From Candidatus Nanopelagicales bacterium (GTDB lineage Bacteria; Actinomycetota; Actinomycetes; S36-B12; GCA-2699445), in assembly GCA_029939085.1 (NCBI GenBank), contig JAOZTQ010000042.1:2263-9359 (forward strand): DNA of 7,097 nucleotides, given 5' to 3'. The translations under genes and the position numbers were made by a program. A model generated the notes under the pieces. That model saw only the letters and a program-made list of their open reading frames with translations, made no database searches and was not told where the DNA came from. The stretch's first letter is position 1; the number at the start of each line of letters is the position of its first letter. Positions 5,716-7,097 of this stretch are shown here, piece by piece.

Positions 5716-5721
5716 AGCCTA
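5716..5721 (-). promoter_or_regulatory. Candidate -10 element (TAGGCT) of a leaderless ferritin-like transcript
   Basis: On the minus strand TAGGCT is followed by six bases (GCTGTC) and the ATG, identical in spacing to the candidates before the hydrolase and tetR. No Shine-Dalgarno and no clear -35 are visible. Confidence 0.6.
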
Positions 5722-5752
5722 GCCACATACCGCACGGCTCAGTGGCACAGCG

Positions 5753-5758
5753 TAGACT
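5753..5758 (+). promoter_or_regulatory. Possible -10 element (TAGACT) for the helicase gene
   Basis: TAGACT fits TANNNT and would give a leader of roughly 85 bases before the GTG at 5851, compatible with the Shine-Dalgarno there. A second hexamer, TAGATT at 5834-5839, would start transcription inside the ribosome site and is less likely. No -35 match supports either one, so this is tentative. Confidence 0.3.
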
Positions 5759-5841
5759 TACACGTATCGCGTCGCCCCGCGCGTAAGGCGCAAAGGTAAA
5801 GAACCTACCCCTTCGCAGCAGCGCAGGCGCCCCTAGATTTC

Positions 5842-5845
5842 GGAG
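5842..5845 (+). promoter_or_regulatory. Shine-Dalgarno GGAG that selects the GTG start of the helicase
   Basis: GGAG is followed by five bases (AACTT) and GTG at 5851. An in-frame stop (TAA 5797-5799) lies upstream, and no ATG in this frame lies between that stop and the Q motif, so GTG is the best start. Confidence 0.75.
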
Positions 5846-5850
5846 AACTT

Positions 5851-7097
5851 GTGTCGCAAGACAGCACTAATGAAGACAGTACGCCAGCAGAACAACCAAC
5901 CTTCGCCGAACTCGGAGTTCGCGAAGAGACGCTCCGGGCTTTAGCCGAGGACGGTATCGAACGAACCTTTCCGATTCAGGCCCAAACGCTACCGCTCGCG
6001 TTGGGTGGTGCCGATCTGATCGGCCAGGCCAAAACTGGAACCGGAAAGACTTTGGGATTCGCAGTGCCCATTCTGCAGGGAATATCTGCCCCCGGTGATG
6101 TTGACGAGCCCAAGACCTTGCCGCAGGCACTTATCGTCGTTCCCACTCGGGAGTTGGCGATCCAGGTGGCTAAAGACATAGAGCAGGCAGGTAAACATCG
6201 CCAGGTCCGGGTACTGACGATCTACGGTGGTCGAGCCTACGAACCACAAATCGAGGCTCTCAATCAAGGTATTGAGGTCGTGGTGGGCACACCCGGACGT
6301 CTCATTGATCTGGTGCAACAACGACATCTCAATCTTTCAGAGGTCAGGTATCTCGTACTCGACGAAGCCGACGAGATGCTCGATATGGGATTTCTCCCTG
6401 ACGTGGAACGGATCGTTGCGAAGGTACCTGCCCAACGCCAAACGATGCTGTTTTCCGCGACCATGCCTGGCCAGATTGTCTCCTTGGCGCGCCGCTATAT
6501 GGAGAAGCCAACCCATATCCGCGCAGTCGACATCAATGATGAGGCCGCGACTGTTGATGCGATTGAACAGCATGTCTGGCGAGCGCACCCGATGGACAAG
6601 ATGGAAGTTGTGGCCAGAGTCCTGCAGGCGAACAATCGCCAACTCGTCATTATTTTCAGCCGTACCAAACGCCGGGCCCAGCGCATCGTGGACGACCTAA
6701 CTGAACGCGGCTTCGCAGTAGGTGCAATCCACGGTGATCTAAGTCAGGGTGCTCGGGAACAAGCACTTCGCGCTTTTCGCAGTGGAAAGATCGACGTTTT
6801 GGCAGCTACCGACGTAGCCGCTCGCGGCATCGACATCGACAACGTCTCCCACGTGATCAACTACGAATGCCCCGACGACGAAAAAACGTACGTACACCGA
6901 ATTGGTCGCACTGGTCGAGCCGGATCTACCGGAGTCGCCGTGACCTTGGTGGACTGGGAAGATCTGGCCCGTTGGGCGATGATTGATCGCGCACTGCGGC
7001 TACCTTTCGATAAGCCAATCGAGACATACTCCACCTCAGATCACGTCTATACCGGACTTGATATTCCCCGTGAGGCCACCGGCTCGTTGCCGAAGAG
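5851..7097 (+). CDS. DEAD-box ATP-dependent RNA helicase (RhlE-like), 3'-truncated by the window
   Basis: A GTG start with a good Shine-Dalgarno opens a frame running off the window, 415 residues seen. All helicase motifs are intact: Q motif (Phe18 upstream, PIQ 41-43), Walker A AKTGTGKT (60-67), YGGR (125-128), PTRELA (98-103), TPGR (147-150), DEAD (171-174), SAT (202-204), IIFSRTK (267-273), ATDVAARGIDI (319-329) and HRIGRTGR (349-356). Both RecA-like lobes are therefore complete, and only the C-terminal tail, often basic in such proteins, is missing. The enzyme should unwind short RNA duplexes with ATP, acting in ribosome assembly or mRNA decay, often under cold stress. Residues 1-16 form a short acidic, low-complexity leader. 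By gene order it matches M. tuberculosis Rv3211 (annotated rhlE, from memory). The 141-bp upstream gap leaves room for an mRNA leader. High confidence for family, moderate for subfamily. Confidence 0.97.
   Translation, partial: MSQDSTNEDSTPAEQPTFAELGVREETLRALAEDGIERTFPIQAQTLPLALGGADLIGQAKTGTGKTLGFAVPILQGISAPGDVDEPKTLPQALIVVPTRELAIQVAKDIEQAGKHRQVRVLTIYGGRAYEPQIEALNQGIEVVVGTPGRLIDLVQQRHLNLSEVRYLVLDEADEMLDMGFLPDVERIVAKVPAQRQTMLFSATMPGQIVSLARRYMEKPTHIRAVDINDEAATVDAIEQHVWRAHPMDKMEVVARVLQANNRQLVIIFSRTKRRAQRIVDDLTERGFAVGAIHGDLSQGAREQALRAFRSGKIDVLAATDVAARGIDIDNVSHVINYECPDDEKTYVHRIGRTGRAGSTGVAVTLVDWEDLARWAMIDRALRLPFDKPIETYSTSDHVYTGLDIPREATGSLPK

Noticed and set aside
5776..5826. Structured riboswitch or cold-shock leader upstream of the helicase
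   Set aside because: Only short pairings (such as AGGT-AAAGA-ACCT) are visible and no known leader motif is recognised. A helicase leader would be plausible, but the sequence alone does not support it.
6227..6700. 157-codon open frame overlapping the helicase in another frame
   Set aside because: The helicase frame contains every DEAD-box motif through this stretch. The alternative frame has no motifs and no ribosome site.

Overview
The window looks like chromosomal DNA from a member of the Actinomycetia (Actinobacteria) with moderate GC (mid-50s percent by eye, lower than Streptomyces or Mycobacterium). Three things point there: a fused ThiF-rhodanese MoeZ, a DUF3107 protein, and the gene order. 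From memory, the order moeZ - TetR regulator - DUF3107 protein - ferritin-like (MiaE_2) protein - DEAD-box helicase matches the Mycobacterium tuberculosis Rv3206c-Rv3211 neighbourhood, with an alpha/beta hydrolase here where Rv3207c sits. I see no mobile element, tRNA, rRNA, CRISPR array or phage gene. This is an ordinary core-genome region, and no non-coding stretch exceeds about 140 bp.

Layout. At 1-1176 (+) is the 3' part of a multi-pass membrane protein of the flippase-like / LPG-synthase transmembrane family; its reading frame is open from the first base. It ends in a strong intrinsic terminator that overlaps the stop codon. At 1245-1721 (+) is a small two-domain iron-sulfur protein (Fer4_19 plus CDGSH). 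It converges on moeZ (1793-2983, -), the sulfur-carrier-activating adenylyltransferase/sulfurtransferase. Upstream of moeZ on the same strand is an alpha/beta hydrolase (3121-4029, -). A 92-bp divergent promoter region then leads to a TetR-family regulator (4122-4760, +), which overlaps the DUF3107 gene (4757-5038, +) by ATGA. That pair converges, with a 5-nt gap, on a ferritin-like protein (5044-5709, -). The ferritin-like gene is divergent from a DEAD-box RNA helicase (5851 to beyond the window end, +).

Regulation visible in the sequence. Three genes (hydrolase, tetR, ferritin-like) have a TANNNT -10-like hexamer at exactly -12 to -7 from the ATG and no Shine-Dalgarno, the arrangement expected of leaderless transcripts. 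moeZ, the DUF3107 gene and the helicase gene have good Shine-Dalgarno sequences. The tetR -10 overlaps a perfect 14-bp palindrome, a good candidate for an autoregulatory operator. The same 92-bp region also holds a 10-bp palindrome and two GTCACAG direct repeats.

How the genes fit together. MoeZ is a sulfur-transfer enzyme and its convergent neighbour is an Fe-S protein, but no sulfur-carrier substrate is in the window. The TetR-DUF3107 pair is translationally coupled, and the DUF3107 function is unknown. The best candidate for undescribed biology is this TetR/DUF3107/ferritin-like/helicase block with its palindromic operator.
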